Part shown: one piece after another, positions 7,293 through 16,290 of the stretch
Layout: each line of letters begins with the position of its first letter
Position numbering within the stretch: the stretch's first letter is position 1
Origin: Kutzneria sp036403095
GTDB lineage: Bacteria > Actinomycetota > Actinomycetes > Mycobacteriales > Pseudonocardiaceae
Length of the DNA stretch: 64,000 nucleotides
Reading direction: 5' to 3'
NCBI GenBank assembly: GCA_036403095.1
Contig: DASWRQ010000303.1
Coordinates: 18,877 to 82,876 of the forward strand
The notes under the pieces: model-generated
What the model was told of the DNA's origin: nothing
Database searches by the model: none
The model's input: the letters and a program-made list of their open reading frames with translations, nothing else
Translations under genes and position numbers: made by a program

Positions 7293-8564
7293 ATGAGCGA
7301 TGTGACCCGGCGGGAGTTTCTGGCGGGCACGGCGGGGGCGGTGGCGCTGGCGGCGGTGGGGTCCACGGCGGCGGAGGCGGCGACGCTGCCGGCGCCCGAC
7401 CAGTCGGGCATCGACCACATCGTCGTCGTGATGATGGAGAACCGCTCGTTCGACCACTACCTGGGCTGGCTGCCGGGCGCGGACGGCCGCCAGGCCGGGC
7501 TGACCTTCACCGACAAGAACGGTGTCGCGCATCAGACCCACCACCTGACCGTGCCGCACGGCTGCGGGTTCAGCGACCCCGACCACTCCTACGACGGCGG
7601 CCGCGTCGAGTTCAACAACGGGGCCTGCGACGGCTGGCTGCGGGCCGGCGACAACGACGCGCTGTCCATCGGCTACTTCGAGGCCGACGACCTGGGCTTC
7701 TACGGCAGCGCGGCCCGCGACTGGACGGTCTGCGACCGCTACTTCGCGGCGATGATGGCCCCGACCTTCCCGAACCGGTTCTTCCTGCACGCCGCGCAGA
7801 CCGACCGCACGACAACCTCGGTCGACAAGCTGGCCACCATGCCGGCGATCTGGGACCGCCTGGCCGATGCCGGCGTCAGCGGGCGCTACTACTTCAGCGA
7901 CGTGCCCTACACGGCGCTGTGGGGCGTGCGGCACCTGGGCATCAGCCGTCTCATCGGGGAGTTCTACGCCGACGCGGCGGCCGGCCGACTGCCGTCGGTG
8001 TCCTTCGTGGAGCCAGCTTTCCTCGGCGAGGCGGTCGCCGGGCTGGCCCAGGACGAGCACCCGCTGGCCGACATCCGGCTGGGGCAGCACTTCCTGGCCG
8101 GCATCTACAACGCCGTCGTGTCCAGCCCGAACTGGCCGCGGACCGCGCTCGTCATCACCTACGACGAGTGGGGCGGCTTCTTCGACCACGTGCCGCCGCC
8201 GGTCGGCCCGGACCCGAACCCCGACCTCGGCGCCGGGCTGCGCGGATTCCGCGTGCCCTGCCTGGTCGTCTCGCCGCGGTCGCCGCGCGCCACCGTCGCG
8301 CACGGCCTGTACGACCACACCTCCATTCTCAAGATGATCGAGTGGCGGTTCGGGCTCCCGCCGCTGACCGTGCGCGACGCCGCCGCCAACAACCTGGCCG
8401 AGGTGCTGGACTTCGCCACCCCGCCGCGGCTTGCCGCGCCGCGCTACCAGGTCCCGTTCCCGATAACGCTGGGCTGCCTGCTGGAGGACCACGCCCATCA
8501 CGGCGACGACTGGCCGGAGCTGGCCGCCCGGGCCCTAGCGCTGGGCTTCCCGCACCAGAGCTGA
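7293..8564 (+). CDS. Tat-exported phosphoesterase (phospholipase C / acid phosphatase superfamily)
   Basis: 423 aa from ATG 7293 with GGAGA upstream. The N-terminus carries a twin-arginine signal (VTRREFLAGTAG) and an Ala-rich hydrophobic stretch to about residue 30. The body matches the bacterial phosphoesterase family: MMENRSFDHYLG (47-58) with metal-binding Glu/Asn, the later TYDEWGGFFDHVPPP motif, and DHTSILKMIEWRF. The family hydrolyses phosphatidylcholine or phosphomonoesters outside the cytoplasm and often responds to phosphate starvation; no PHO box was recognised here. Its 3' end overlaps the convergent glycosyltransferase remnant by 30 nt. Confidence 0.85.
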   Translation: MSDVTRREFLAGTAGAVALAAVGSTAAEAATLPAPDQSGIDHIVVVMMENRSFDHYLGWLPGADGRQAGLTFTDKNGVAHQTHHLTVPHGCGFSDPDHSYDGGRVEFNNGACDGWLRAGDNDALSIGYFEADDLGFYGSAARDWTVCDRYFAAMMAPTFPNRFFLHAAQTDRTTTSVDKLATMPAIWDRLADAGVSGRYYFSDVPYTALWGVRHLGISRLIGEFYADAAAGRLPSVSFVEPAFLGEAVAGLAQDEHPLADIRLGQHFLAGIYNAVVSSPNWPRTALVITYDEWGGFFDHVPPPVGPDPNPDLGAGLRGFRVPCLVVSPRSPRATVAHGLYDHTSILKMIEWRFGLPPLTVRDAAANNLAEVLDFATPPRLAAPRYQVPFPITLGCLLEDHAHHGDDWPELAARALALGFPHQS

Positions 8565-9702
8565 CACGAGCTCGTCCATCCCGGGCAGGCCGAGGATCCG
8601 GCGCTGGAAACCGCCCGCGGCGTACCGGAAAGCCGGATCGCCGAGAACTTCCTTGCAGGCCAGGAGAATGCCGGCCGACGTCGTGTCGGCCGGCATTCTG
8701 ACGCCGAGGCCGAGCTCGGTCAACCGCCGCGCGTTGGCCGGAGCCTCGGCGTACAACGGCATGGCCACCATCGGCACGCCGGCTGCCAGCGCCTCCCGCA
8801 CACCGTTGTAGCCCGCGTGCGTGATGAAGAGATCGCAGGCCGGGAGCAGCAGTTGCTGCTGCACGAACGGCACCCCGTGCACGTTGTCCGGCGCCGGCCC
8901 GTCCCAGATGCGGTCCAGCGCGACCACGGCCGTGTAGTCCAGCTGCCCCAGGGCTTCGACGATGCGCGGCAGCGGCGACTCCGTGAGCATGTTGCCGGCG
9001 TTGGAGCCGAGCGTGGCCAGCACCAGGGGGCCGGTCCGAGCGTAACGCCGCGATCTCCGGGTCCAGCGTTCCGGTCGCCCGCGGCGCACGGAAGTGCTGG
9101 TGCGATGGCAGGTCCTCGGCCCACCATTCGCTGGGCAGCCAGCCGATCCACGCGTCCCGGGCCAGCTCGGCGATATCCCGCATGGGTGGCATCCCCAGCG
9201 CCGCCCGGGTCTTGTTCAGCGTCGGCAGCATGCCCGGGTGCCGAACCGGGGCCAGCGGCGAGGAATCCAGCGTCACACAGCGCACCCCCAGTTGCTCGGC
9301 GACCAGGAAGCCGGCGAATTCCGTGCCCTCGCGGACGATCAGGTCCGGCTCGAACTCCTCGGCCACGGTCAGCAGGTCCTCCGCGTTGCGGGTCGCCCCC
9401 ACCCCCGCGAACAACCGGCCGAAGCCCTTCCCCCGGCGCCATCTCGTTCAGCTCCGGCAGCGGCACCCCGTCGGGCGTCAGGCCGATCGCCTGCGCCAAC
9501 TCCGGATCGGCACGGAACTGCTGGCCCAGCAACATCCTGGGCAGCAGTCGGTGTCCGAGGCCGTGCCCGACCAGCTCGGCCGCCGGCGCCGGCCCGTCGC
9601 CACCACCACCTCGTGCCCCGCCGCGCGCAGGGCTTTGGCTACCGGCACCAGCATCGGCACCAGATGGGAGTACACCGGCATGCCGGTCAGCAACACGCGC
9701 AC
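8535..9702 (-). pseudogene. MGT-like macrolide-type glycosyltransferase, broken by frameshifts
   Basis: Starts with MRVLLTGMPVYSHLVPMLV, the N-terminus of GT1/MGT enzymes. The protein then continues in a second frame near 9600 (AAELVGHGLGHRLLPRML), returns to the first near 9430 (NAEDLLTVAEEFEPDLIV) and shifts again near 9045 to end with the donor-sugar domain (PLVLATLGSN, ITHAGYNGVREALAAGVPMVAMPLYAE). All parts of a roughly 390-aa enzyme are present and collinear, so the ancestor was intact. The first two shifts compensate each other. One lies in a C5 run near 9430, so sequencing error is possible. Confidence 0.75.
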
Positions 9703-9716
9703 GCACGGACGCTACC

Positions 9717-10370
9717 TCAGGTGGACACCGGCCGGACCAATCCGGACTCATAGGCCGCGATCACCAGCTGGGCGCGGTCACGGGCGCCGAGTTTCATCAG
9801 CAGGCGGCTCACGTGGGTCTTGGTGGTGGTGACGCCGACGTGCAGGCGGTCGGCGATCTCGGCGTTGGACAGGCCACGGGCGACCAAGAGGAGGATCTCG
9901 CGTTCACGGGCCGTGATATGCGGGTCGAGGGCGGCGGGCGGGGCGGCGGGGACGCTGACGAAGGCGCGGATGAGGCGGCTGGTGATGGAGGGCGCGAGCA
10001 GCGCCTCGCCGGCGGCGACAACGCGGACGGCGGCGAGGAGCTCCGGCGGCCGGCCGTCCTTGAGCATGAAGCCGCTGGCCCCGGCGCGCAGCGCCGCGTA
10101 GACGTATTCGTCGAGGTCGTAGGTGGTGAGGATGAGCACCCTGGCCTCGGAGGTGGCGACGATCTGCCGGGTGGCCTCGATACCGTCCATCTCCGGCATT
10201 CGAACATCCATGAGCACGACATCGGGTTTCAACTCCAGGACGAGTTCGACGGCCTCGCGGCCGTTGCCGGCTTCGCCGACCACAAGCAGGTCGGTGGTGG
10301 ATTCGAGCAGCAGTCGGAAACTGCCGCGGACCAGCGCCTGGTCGTCGACGATGAGCACCCGGGCGGTCAT
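9717..10370 (-). CDS. NarL/LuxR-family response regulator
   Basis: 217 aa. Receiver domain 1-120 with the acidic pair Asp9/Asp10, phospho-acceptor Asp55 in VLMDVRMPEMDG, Thr83 in ILTTYD and Lys104 in FMLKD. LuxR-type helix-turn-helix at about 150-210 (LTAREREILLLVARGLSNAEIA form, here ITAREREI). Its ATG overlaps the kinase stop by 4 nt, so they are co-translated. It is expected to be phosphorylated by that kinase and to control nearby genes; the divergent hydrolase at 11585 is one candidate target. Confidence 0.92.
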   Translation of the reverse strand: MTARVLIVDDQALVRGSFRLLLESTTDLLVVGEAGNGREAVELVLELKPDVVLMDVRMPEMDGIEATRQIVATSEARVLILTTYDLDEYVYAALRAGASGFMLKDGRPPELLAAVRVVAAGEALLAPSITSRLIRAFVSVPAAPPAALDPHITAREREILLLVARGLSNAEIADRLHVGVTTTKTHVSRLLMKLGARDRAQLVIAAYESGLVRPVST

Positions 10371-11485
10371 ACGGCACCGTCCGTGGGCAGCACGGCGCGA
10401 ACCAGGAAGCCGCCCTCGGGACAGGGCCCGGCGGTAAGCGTGCCACCGTGGACGGCGGCACGTTCGCGCATGTTGAGCAGGCCGTGGCCACCAGGGCGCA
10501 CGGCCCCGCCGGGGCCGTCATCACGAACCTCGATGATCAGCGCCTCGGCGGTGTACTGAAGCAGGACGCGGGTCGCAGCGGACCCGCCATGTTTGATCAC
10601 GTTGGTGATCGCCTCCTGGACGATGCGGTAGGCCGACAACTCGAGGCCTACCGGCAACGGCCGCTGCTCGTCAACCGAAACGGTCACGCGAACGCCGGAT
10701 TTTTCCAACCGACGGACCAGAATATCCACGTCGACCAGCGCAGGTGTGGCTTCCGTCGGAGTGGAGAAACCCAGGTCGCTCCGCAGCAGCGGAAGCATCT
10801 GGCGCAGCTCGGCCAGCCCGGCCCGACTGGTCTCCTCAATGGACGCCAGCGCGCGGCGGGCCTCCTCCGGGCGGCTGTCCAGCACGTAGCCGGCGACGCC
10901 GGCCTGCAAGGTGATCAGGCTCATCCCGTTGGCCACCACGTCGTGCAGCTCCCGAGCGATATGCAGGCGCTCACGTGCCGTGGCGGCGCTGATCTCGTGT
11001 TCTCGTTGTGCGGCAACGTAAACCCGATGCTCGCGCAGGACGATCCCCAACACCCAGGGGGTGGTCACCATGGCCGCGTCGGTCACGGACTGGCCGCCGA
11101 GGGAACCGAAGGCCCCGGCCAGGAACACCGCCAGCGCGGCGAGCAGCGCGATCACGGCCGCGCGCCGCGACAGGGACAGGGCAACCGAGTACGCGGCCAC
11201 CGCCACGGCGACGAAGGGCGCGTTGATGATGGGCAGCAGCACCAGCGCCGAACACGCCGCCAGCACCACCCAGTACACCGCCGCCGGCCAGATCCGACGC
11301 ACGACGACCGGTATCGTCGCGGCCAGCGTGATGGCAAAGCCGACCGCCGCCGGCAGGCCGTGCTGCTCGATCCGCGGCGAGGCCGGCACGACCAACGCCG
11401 CCAGGGCCAAGGCCAGCAGGGCGTCGAGGGCAAGCCAGTGCTCGCGGCGTAACCGGCTGGTCAGCGGCACTCGGGGCTCGGACAC
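10367..11485 (-). CDS. HisKA_3-type sensor histidine kinase
   Basis: 372 aa from GTG 11485; the open frame extends upstream but lies over the divergent gene, so that part is rejected. Four to five membrane segments lie between residues 20 and 150 with little extracellular loop, implying an intramembrane signal. Dimerisation and phosphotransfer helix ERLHIARELHDVVANGMSL with His181; ATPase domain with VQEAITNVIKHG (N box) and DDGPGG and GHGLLNMRER (G boxes). This is the standard DesK/NarX-like architecture that pairs with NarL regulators, and its partner follows directly. Confidence 0.9.
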   Translation of the reverse strand: MSEPRVPLTSRLRREHWLALDALLALALAALVVPASPRIEQHGLPAAVGFAITLAATIPVVVRRIWPAAVYWVVLAACSALVLLPIINAPFVAVAVAAYSVALSLSRRAAVIALLAALAVFLAGAFGSLGGQSVTDAAMVTTPWVLGIVLREHRVYVAAQREHEISAATARERLHIARELHDVVANGMSLITLQAGVAGYVLDSRPEEARRALASIEETSRAGLAELRQMLPLLRSDLGFSTPTEATPALVDVDILVRRLEKSGVRVTVSVDEQRPLPVGLELSAYRIVQEAITNVIKHGGSAATRVLLQYTAEALIIEVRDDGPGGAVRPGGHGLLNMRERAAVHGGTLTAGPCPEGGFLVRAVLPTDGAV

Positions 11486-11584
11486 GTCCCGATCGTATCG
11501 AGCCGACGCCGAGGTCACGTCCTTCTTGAGGATGACCCACCTGAGCCGGACGACACGCGCCTGCCCAGGCAACAGAATCGCCCC

Positions 11585-12976
11585 ATGCAACGAATCATCG
11601 CGCTGGCCGCCGTGGTGCCACTGCTCGCCGGCCCCGCCCTCTGTCCATCTCAAGTGGACTGGAAGGACTGCGGCAACGGCGTGCTCTGCACCACCATGAC
11701 CGTGCCGGCAGACTGGAGTCATCCCGGCGGCCCCACCACACTGGTGAACCTGGCCAAGATCCCGGCCAAGGGCCCCAGCGAGGGCACACTCATCGTCAAC
11801 CTGGGCAGCGGTGTCAGCACGTCCACCACTCACACCGACCCGCGTATGCCGGTGTACGACGAGCTGACCGCGCACTTCGACGTCGTGGTCATGGACTCGC
11901 GGGGCGTCGGCCAACCCGACAACGGCACCCTCATCCCGTGCCCTGTCCAGCAGCCCGCGCCGACCGACCTGCTGAAAGCCACCTCCGAGGCCGACTGGGA
12001 CGCCCATGCCCGCAAGATCGCGGCCTACGACGCCAGTTGCCGCCAGGCCGCCGGTCCACTGTACGACGGCCTGACGAGTTGGCAGACCGCGCACGACATC
12101 GAGGCGTTACGCGTAACGGTAGGCGCGCCAAAGCTGCATTATATCGGCAATTCCTACGGCGCGACCTACGGCCAGGCCTACGCCGACCTGTTCCCGACCC
12201 ACGTGCAGAGCATGGTCCTGGACAGCACGCCCGACCACACCCAGCCTCGCTTGGAGGACTGGCTGCGGGACCGGGCCGTGACCCAGGAACAGCAGCTGTT
12301 CCGGTTCCGCGACTGGTGCGACCAGAGTCCTCACTGCGTGCTGCGTGGCCAGGACGTCGTACGGATCTGGGACGACCTCGTGGCCCATCCCCCGCTGCCG
12401 GTCGGCGTGCTGGACGCGGGCATGCTCGACAGCCTGCTCACGCCGCCGACCTGGCCCACGTTGGCCACGGCCCTGGCCAAGGCCCGGGACGGCGATCCCA
12501 GCGACTTCCTCACCACGATCGCTCCCCAGCCGCCGGAGTCGAAGGGCTATCTGCTGAACGAGACGCTCTGCCACGACTATCTGCCCGATGTGCCGAGCTA
12601 CCAGCAGTTCCAGCCGATCGAGCAGCGCCTCAAGGCCGTCGCCCCGCACATCGGCTGGACCGAGGGCCGGTTCCAGCTGGGCCGCTGCGTCGGCCTGTCC
12701 CGTGGGCCGTCCTACCCGCCCGCGCCACTCAAGGCCACCGGTATGCCGCCGGCCCTGGTCGTGATCGGCCAGCTGGACAGCAACGCCCCCAACATCGGCG
12801 CCGCCCACGTCGCCGCGCAACTGCCGGGCGCCCGGGCCCTGTGGCACGGCGACGGCCATGCCGCCTATTTCCTGCACGGCAACACCTGTGTCAACGGCTA
12901 CGTGATCAAGTACCTGACCGACGGCACGTTGCCCCCACCCGATGTGAAGTGCCCGTCGCAGATGATGGTGCCTTGA
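11585..12976 (+). CDS. Secreted TAP-like alpha/beta hydrolase (peptidase S33-like)
   Basis: 463 aa with a short N-terminal hydrophobic segment ending near ALC (residues 1-20), so exported or a lipoprotein. Family marks: WKDCGNGVLCTTMTVPADW, FDVVVMDSRGVGQ, nucleophile elbow GNSYGATYG with Ser190, late Asp in VIGQLDSNAP and His in GDGHAAYFLHGNTC, then the Cys-rich TAP C-domain. These enzymes cleave N-terminal tripeptides or act as proteases/esterases. The oxyanion segment NPGGPG of most members is here VNLGSGVSTS. Divergent from the two-component operon (99-nt gap), which may control it. Confidence 0.82.
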   Translation: MQRIIALAAVVPLLAGPALCPSQVDWKDCGNGVLCTTMTVPADWSHPGGPTTLVNLAKIPAKGPSEGTLIVNLGSGVSTSTTHTDPRMPVYDELTAHFDVVVMDSRGVGQPDNGTLIPCPVQQPAPTDLLKATSEADWDAHARKIAAYDASCRQAAGPLYDGLTSWQTAHDIEALRVTVGAPKLHYIGNSYGATYGQAYADLFPTHVQSMVLDSTPDHTQPRLEDWLRDRAVTQEQQLFRFRDWCDQSPHCVLRGQDVVRIWDDLVAHPPLPVGVLDAGMLDSLLTPPTWPTLATALAKARDGDPSDFLTTIAPQPPESKGYLLNETLCHDYLPDVPSYQQFQPIEQRLKAVAPHIGWTEGRFQLGRCVGLSRGPSYPPAPLKATGMPPALVVIGQLDSNAPNIGAAHVAAQLPGARALWHGDGHAAYFLHGNTCVNGYVIKYLTDGTLPPPDVKCPSQMMVP

Positions 12977-13193
12977 CCAGGACGCTACCGACTCGACGAC
13001 GATGCCCGCGTCTCCAGTTGGGAGGTGAGGATCTTGGCGGGAGTGCCGGTGTCGTGGCCGGGCTGACGGTGTCGGTGCCGGAGCAGGTGACACCGACCTT
13101 GATCGGGTAGAGCAGAGATCATTCGGCCGCAGCATCGACCGTCCGGACGAATGAACGCACCGGTCAGCCGATCGGAGCGGTCACCGGCCTCGG

Positions 13194-13283
13194 CTTGCCG
13201 CCCCGGGCATGCCGGCCGAGGACGTCACCGATCACCTGGAGCTGTTCGCCGGCAAGGTGTTGCCGCACTTCTCCGGCAGCTGA
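13194..13283 (+). pseudogene. Possible 3' remnant of a luciferase-like flavin monooxygenase gene
   Basis: This stretch reads APGMPAEDVTDHLELFAGKV followed by LPHFSGS and a stop at 13281. The 'LFA-x-x-VLP-x-F' ending is typical, in my memory, of luciferase-like (LLM) flavin oxidoreductases. Nothing upstream in this frame resembles the rest of such a protein, so if real it is only the last 30 codons. It lies antisense to the end of the NB-ARC gene. Confidence 0.3.
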
Positions 13284-14500
13284 TCGGCCTCGCCGCAGAA
13301 GTCGAGCAGTCCTCGCGCATCGCCGGCGCTGAAGGCGGCGAAGCAGCGGAGCAGGTGGTGCATGGCGTAGCGGCCGTTGGCCTGACGCCGCAGCAATGAG
13401 GCGTCTTCCAACTCCCGCAACACCTTCGTCACCTGCGGCCGCGACAGACCCGTGCGATCGGCAACGGCTTGCCCGTCGATGTCGCCCGTCCCGAGCGCCC
13501 CGAAGACGACCCGCTGCACCTCGGTCATCCCCCGCAGGGACCAGGACAGCACCGCGGGCAGGCTGGCCGCCGGGTCGGCGTCGTCCAGCGCGTCCAGGCC
13601 GAGCTCGGCCAGCTCGGCGGCGAACTCCGACAGCGGGATGTCCGGGTGCGCGTGGGCCCGGCCGGCGACAATGGCCAGCGCCAACGGATATCCCCCGCAC
13701 AGCCGGATCAGTTCGTGGGCGACGTCGGCCTCGTCAGCCAGCCGCCAGTCGCCGATCCGATGGGCCAACAAGCGGTAGGCGTCCTTGTCCCCCAACGTGT
13801 CCAGCCGCACGTGCCGAGCGCCATGGCGGTGCAGCAAGGCGGTGAGCGTCGTCCGGCTGGTGATCAGCACCGTGCACGACGACGAGCCGGGCAGCAGCGG
13901 CGCCACCTGGTCGGCGTTTGCCGCGTTGTCCAACACGATCAGCATCCGCCGATCGGCGACGTGGCTTCGATACAACGCCGCATGCTCGGCGACGCCACCC
14001 CGAAGATCCGGCACTCCCAACGCGTCCAGGAATCCCCGCAGCGCCGTCAACGGATCCACCGGATCGCCGACCGGGCCGTAACCGCGCAGGTCGACGAACA
14101 GGTGCCCGTCCGGGAAGTCGTCGGCATGCTCGTGGGCCCAGTGCAACGCCAGCCAGGTCTTGCCGATCCCGCCCGGCCCGACCAGCATGGTCGGCGCGTC
14201 CACGACAAGATCGGCCCGCCCGGCGAACCCATGCGGCGCGGCCGGCAGCTGCCGGGGCCGGGTGGACCGCTCGGTCGGCTGGAGATCGTGCTCCGCCAAC
14301 AGGTCCTCGTACTCCACGGGTGCGAGCCCCAGCACGTCCGCCAGCTGGCGCAGGGTGTCCGGGCGGGGGTTCGCGCGGGTGCCGTTCTCCATGCCGCGGA
14401 TGGTGCTGACCGACACCCCGGAGCGCTCGGCCAGCCCCTCCTGCGTGAGGCCGGTCCGCATGCGGAGCTCACGCAACGTCGAACGGCGTCTGTCCGCCAT
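13232..14500 (-). CDS. XRE helix-turn-helix NB-ARC (STAND) ATPase regulator, short form
   Basis: 422 aa from ATG 14500 (ATG 14518 upstream also possible). Residues 7-60 are an XRE HTH (LRELRMRTGLTQEGLAERSG). A P-loop GPGGIGKT at 108-115, Walker B-like RRMLIVLDNA and the TSR sensor (VLITSR) define the NB-ARC ATPase, followed by the GGYPLAL motif and a small winged helix ending near MHHLLRCFAAFS. AfsR-like relatives usually carry a TPR sensor region afterwards; here the protein stops after a 30-residue tail of unfamiliar sequence, so it may be truncated. Likely a nucleotide-gated transcription factor; target unknown. Confidence 0.8.
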   Translation of the reverse strand: MADRRRSTLRELRMRTGLTQEGLAERSGVSVSTIRGMENGTRANPRPDTLRQLADVLGLAPVEYEDLLAEHDLQPTERSTRPRQLPAAPHGFAGRADLVVDAPTMLVGPGGIGKTWLALHWAHEHADDFPDGHLFVDLRGYGPVGDPVDPLTALRGFLDALGVPDLRGGVAEHAALYRSHVADRRMLIVLDNAANADQVAPLLPGSSSCTVLITSRTTLTALLHRHGARHVRLDTLGDKDAYRLLAHRIGDWRLADEADVAHELIRLCGGYPLALAIVAGRAHAHPDIPLSEFAAELAELGLDALDDADPAASLPAVLSWSLRGMTEVQRVVFGALGTGDIDGQAVADRTGLSRPQVTKVLRELEDASLLRRQANGRYAMHHLLRCFAAFSAGDARGLLDFCGEADQLPEKCGNTLPANSSR

Positions 14501-14672
14501 CGTTGATCGCCCCCTCACGCCAAGATAGTCCGCATCCAGCCGGTTCAGCCGGCACTCGTCTGACCCAGGGAGTCAAGTTGCCGCCGCATCACCGAGTCGT
14601 CCGGGCCCCCATGTCGGGGTGGTCGGACGATAGCGCACTACCGGTCAGCCCAGCACAGGGCCGCTGATTCGA

Positions 14673-15185
14673 TCAAACGTCGCATCGTCGACCGCCAGGT
14701 ACAGCCGCGACCGAGTCGTTCAAGCCGGCTGTGGCCAACGCGCTGCGCGCCCAGGTGTGACGCGCACCGCATTGGCGTTGCCAGCGCTGGGAGTTGGCCT
14801 TCTGATGAACTCCTGCGTGCGGTCGCGCAGGGCAAGTGCCGCGCGGGTCCATGCCGATGGAGTCGTAGCGGGCGCTGACCATCGGCTCCAGGCCGGCCAG
14901 CGACGCGCCCGGCATGCTCGGGCCGCCCGGATTGACCAGGATCGCGCCCAGCGACGCTCCCGCCGCCACCCGGCCGACCTGGACGGTCATGTCCACTCCG
15001 GACAGCGGACTGACCCAGTCCCTCGGCACGGTGACCAGCGCGCAACGGGCCGACTGCTCGCCGTCGGTCGCCGGGAAGGGACACGCCGCCCAGCTGAGCT
15101 GCTGATTCTCGTAGCGAGACAAGGGATCCGGGGCCGGCAGGCCGAGCAGGAGCAGGGACGAGCACGTTGTCGTCAGCCATTTCAC
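14673..15185 (-). pseudogene. N-terminal fragment of a TAP-like alpha/beta hydrolase
   Basis: The frame opens with a signal-like segment (TTTCSSLLLLGLPAPD) and matches the start of secreted TAP/SlpE-like hydrolases: LSWAACPF, CALVTVPRDW, GAILVNPGGPSMPGASLAG and YDSIGMDPRGTC. After this (about residue 118) similarity ends, and no G-x-S-Y-G nucleophile, Asp or His region follows in any frame before the NB-ARC gene. A related intact gene is at 11585. This is a 3'-truncated remnant; about 350 codons are missing. Confidence 0.65.
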
Positions 15186-15242
15186 CCGATCGATGCTGAG
15201 TGGATCTTGCCTGCTCGCGCACCGGCCGTGAGTCGCGATTTC

Positions 15243-15282
15243 CGCCCGGCCGGGAGGGACGCCGCCCGGCCGGACGGCGGAC
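15243..15282. promoter_or_regulatory. GC-rich repeated palindrome upstream of the LacI-type gene
   Basis: The segment contains two direct copies of cgcccggccgg, and outer arms tccgcc / ggcgga that can pair. It ends shortly before the ATG at 15298. LacI regulators often autoregulate from such palindromes, so this is a candidate operator or leader hairpin; no footprint-level evidence is available. Confidence 0.3.
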
Positions 15283-15297
15283 CGCTATCGTCGACCC

Positions 15298-16290
15298 ATG
15301 GCCGTGACGCTCAGGGACGTGGCCCGCATGGCCGGGGTGTCGATCAAGACCGCGTCCAACGTGGTCAACGGCTACTCCTTCGTCAAGCCGGAGAACCGTC
15401 GACGGGTCGAGGAGGCGCTGGCCGCCACCGGCTACCGGCCCAACATCGGCGCCCGCAACCTGCGGCGGGGGCGGACCGGCTTCATCGCCCTCGTCGTGCC
15501 CGAGCTCGGCATTCCCTACTTCGGCGAGCTGGCCGGGCTGGTCATCACCGCCGGGCGCGAGCTGGGCTGGAACGTGCTCATCGAGCAGACCCAGGCCAGC
15601 CGCGAGGGCGAGCGGGCCGTGCTGTCCGCGCTCGGGCCGCACCTCGTCGACGCCGCCGTGATCAGTCCCGAGGCCCTGCACGCCGCCGACTTCGGCGAGC
15701 TCGACCCCGGCGTGCCGCTCGTCATGATCGGCGAGCACTCCGTGGACGTGCGGATCGACCGGGTCGCCATCGACAACGTGCTCGCCGCTCGCCTCGCCGT
15801 CGGGCATCTTGTGGAGATCGGCCGCCGGCGCATCGCCGCCATCGGCGCCCATCCCACCCGCGGCACCGCCGAGCTGCGGCTCGACGGCTACCGGCAGGCC
15901 CTCGCCGAGGCCGGACTGCCCGAGCTCGTCCGGCCCGCCCTGCACTACCACCGCCAGAACGGCGCCGCCGCAATGGCTTCGCTGCTCGACCTGCCCGAGC
16001 CTCCCGACGCCGTCTTCTGCTTCAACGACCTGCTCGCCATCGGCGCCCTGCGGGCCATCGCCGACCGCGGTCTCCGGGTGCCCGAGGACATCGCCGTCGT
16101 CGGCTTCGACAACACCGAGGAGGGCGCCTACAGCCGGCCCACCCTCACCAGCATCGCCCCCGACAAGCAGGCCATCGCCCGCACCGCCGTCGACCTCGCC
16201 CGCCGCCGCATCGAGTCGGCGGACTCCTTCGAGCCGGAGGACATCCAGACGCCGTTCACCCTGGCCGTCCGGCAAAGCACGGTCGGCTAG
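15298..16290 (+). CDS. LacI-family transcriptional regulator
   Basis: 330 aa. N-terminal LacI HTH (TLRDVARMAGVSIKTASNVVNG, then NIGARNLRRGRTG hinge) and a periplasmic-binding-protein-like sensor with VVPELGIPYFGEL, DAVFCFNDLLAIGALRA and DIAVVGFDNT. It should repress sugar-use genes until an effector binds. It stands alone, so its target may be remote; the arabinofuranosidase at 16854 is the closest carbohydrate gene. Its stop overlaps the convergent GNAT stop in a shared CTAG at 16287-16290. Confidence 0.88.
   Translation: MAVTLRDVARMAGVSIKTASNVVNGYSFVKPENRRRVEEALAATGYRPNIGARNLRRGRTGFIALVVPELGIPYFGELAGLVITAGRELGWNVLIEQTQASREGERAVLSALGPHLVDAAVISPEALHAADFGELDPGVPLVMIGEHSVDVRIDRVAIDNVLAARLAVGHLVEIGRRRIAAIGAHPTRGTAELRLDGYRQALAEAGLPELVRPALHYHRQNGAAAMASLLDLPEPPDAVFCFNDLLAIGALRAIADRGLRVPEDIAVVGFDNTEEGAYSRPTLTSIAPDKQAIARTAVDLARRRIESADSFEPEDIQTPFTLAVRQSTVG

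Noticed and set aside
6569..8701. A 710-codon plus-strand frame across the SDR and phosphoesterase genes
   Set aside because: Overlaps two convincing genes in other frames and has low-complexity Arg/Gly/Pro sequence.
11486..12094. N-terminal extension of the histidine kinase frame
   Set aside because: It lies antisense over the TAP-like hydrolase gene and shows no domain; GTG 11485 gives a normal kinase.
12977..13193. Possible short secreted-protein remnant on the minus strand (YPIKVGVTCSGTDTV)
   Set aside because: No start, no continuation in any frame and no family recognised; too weak to call.
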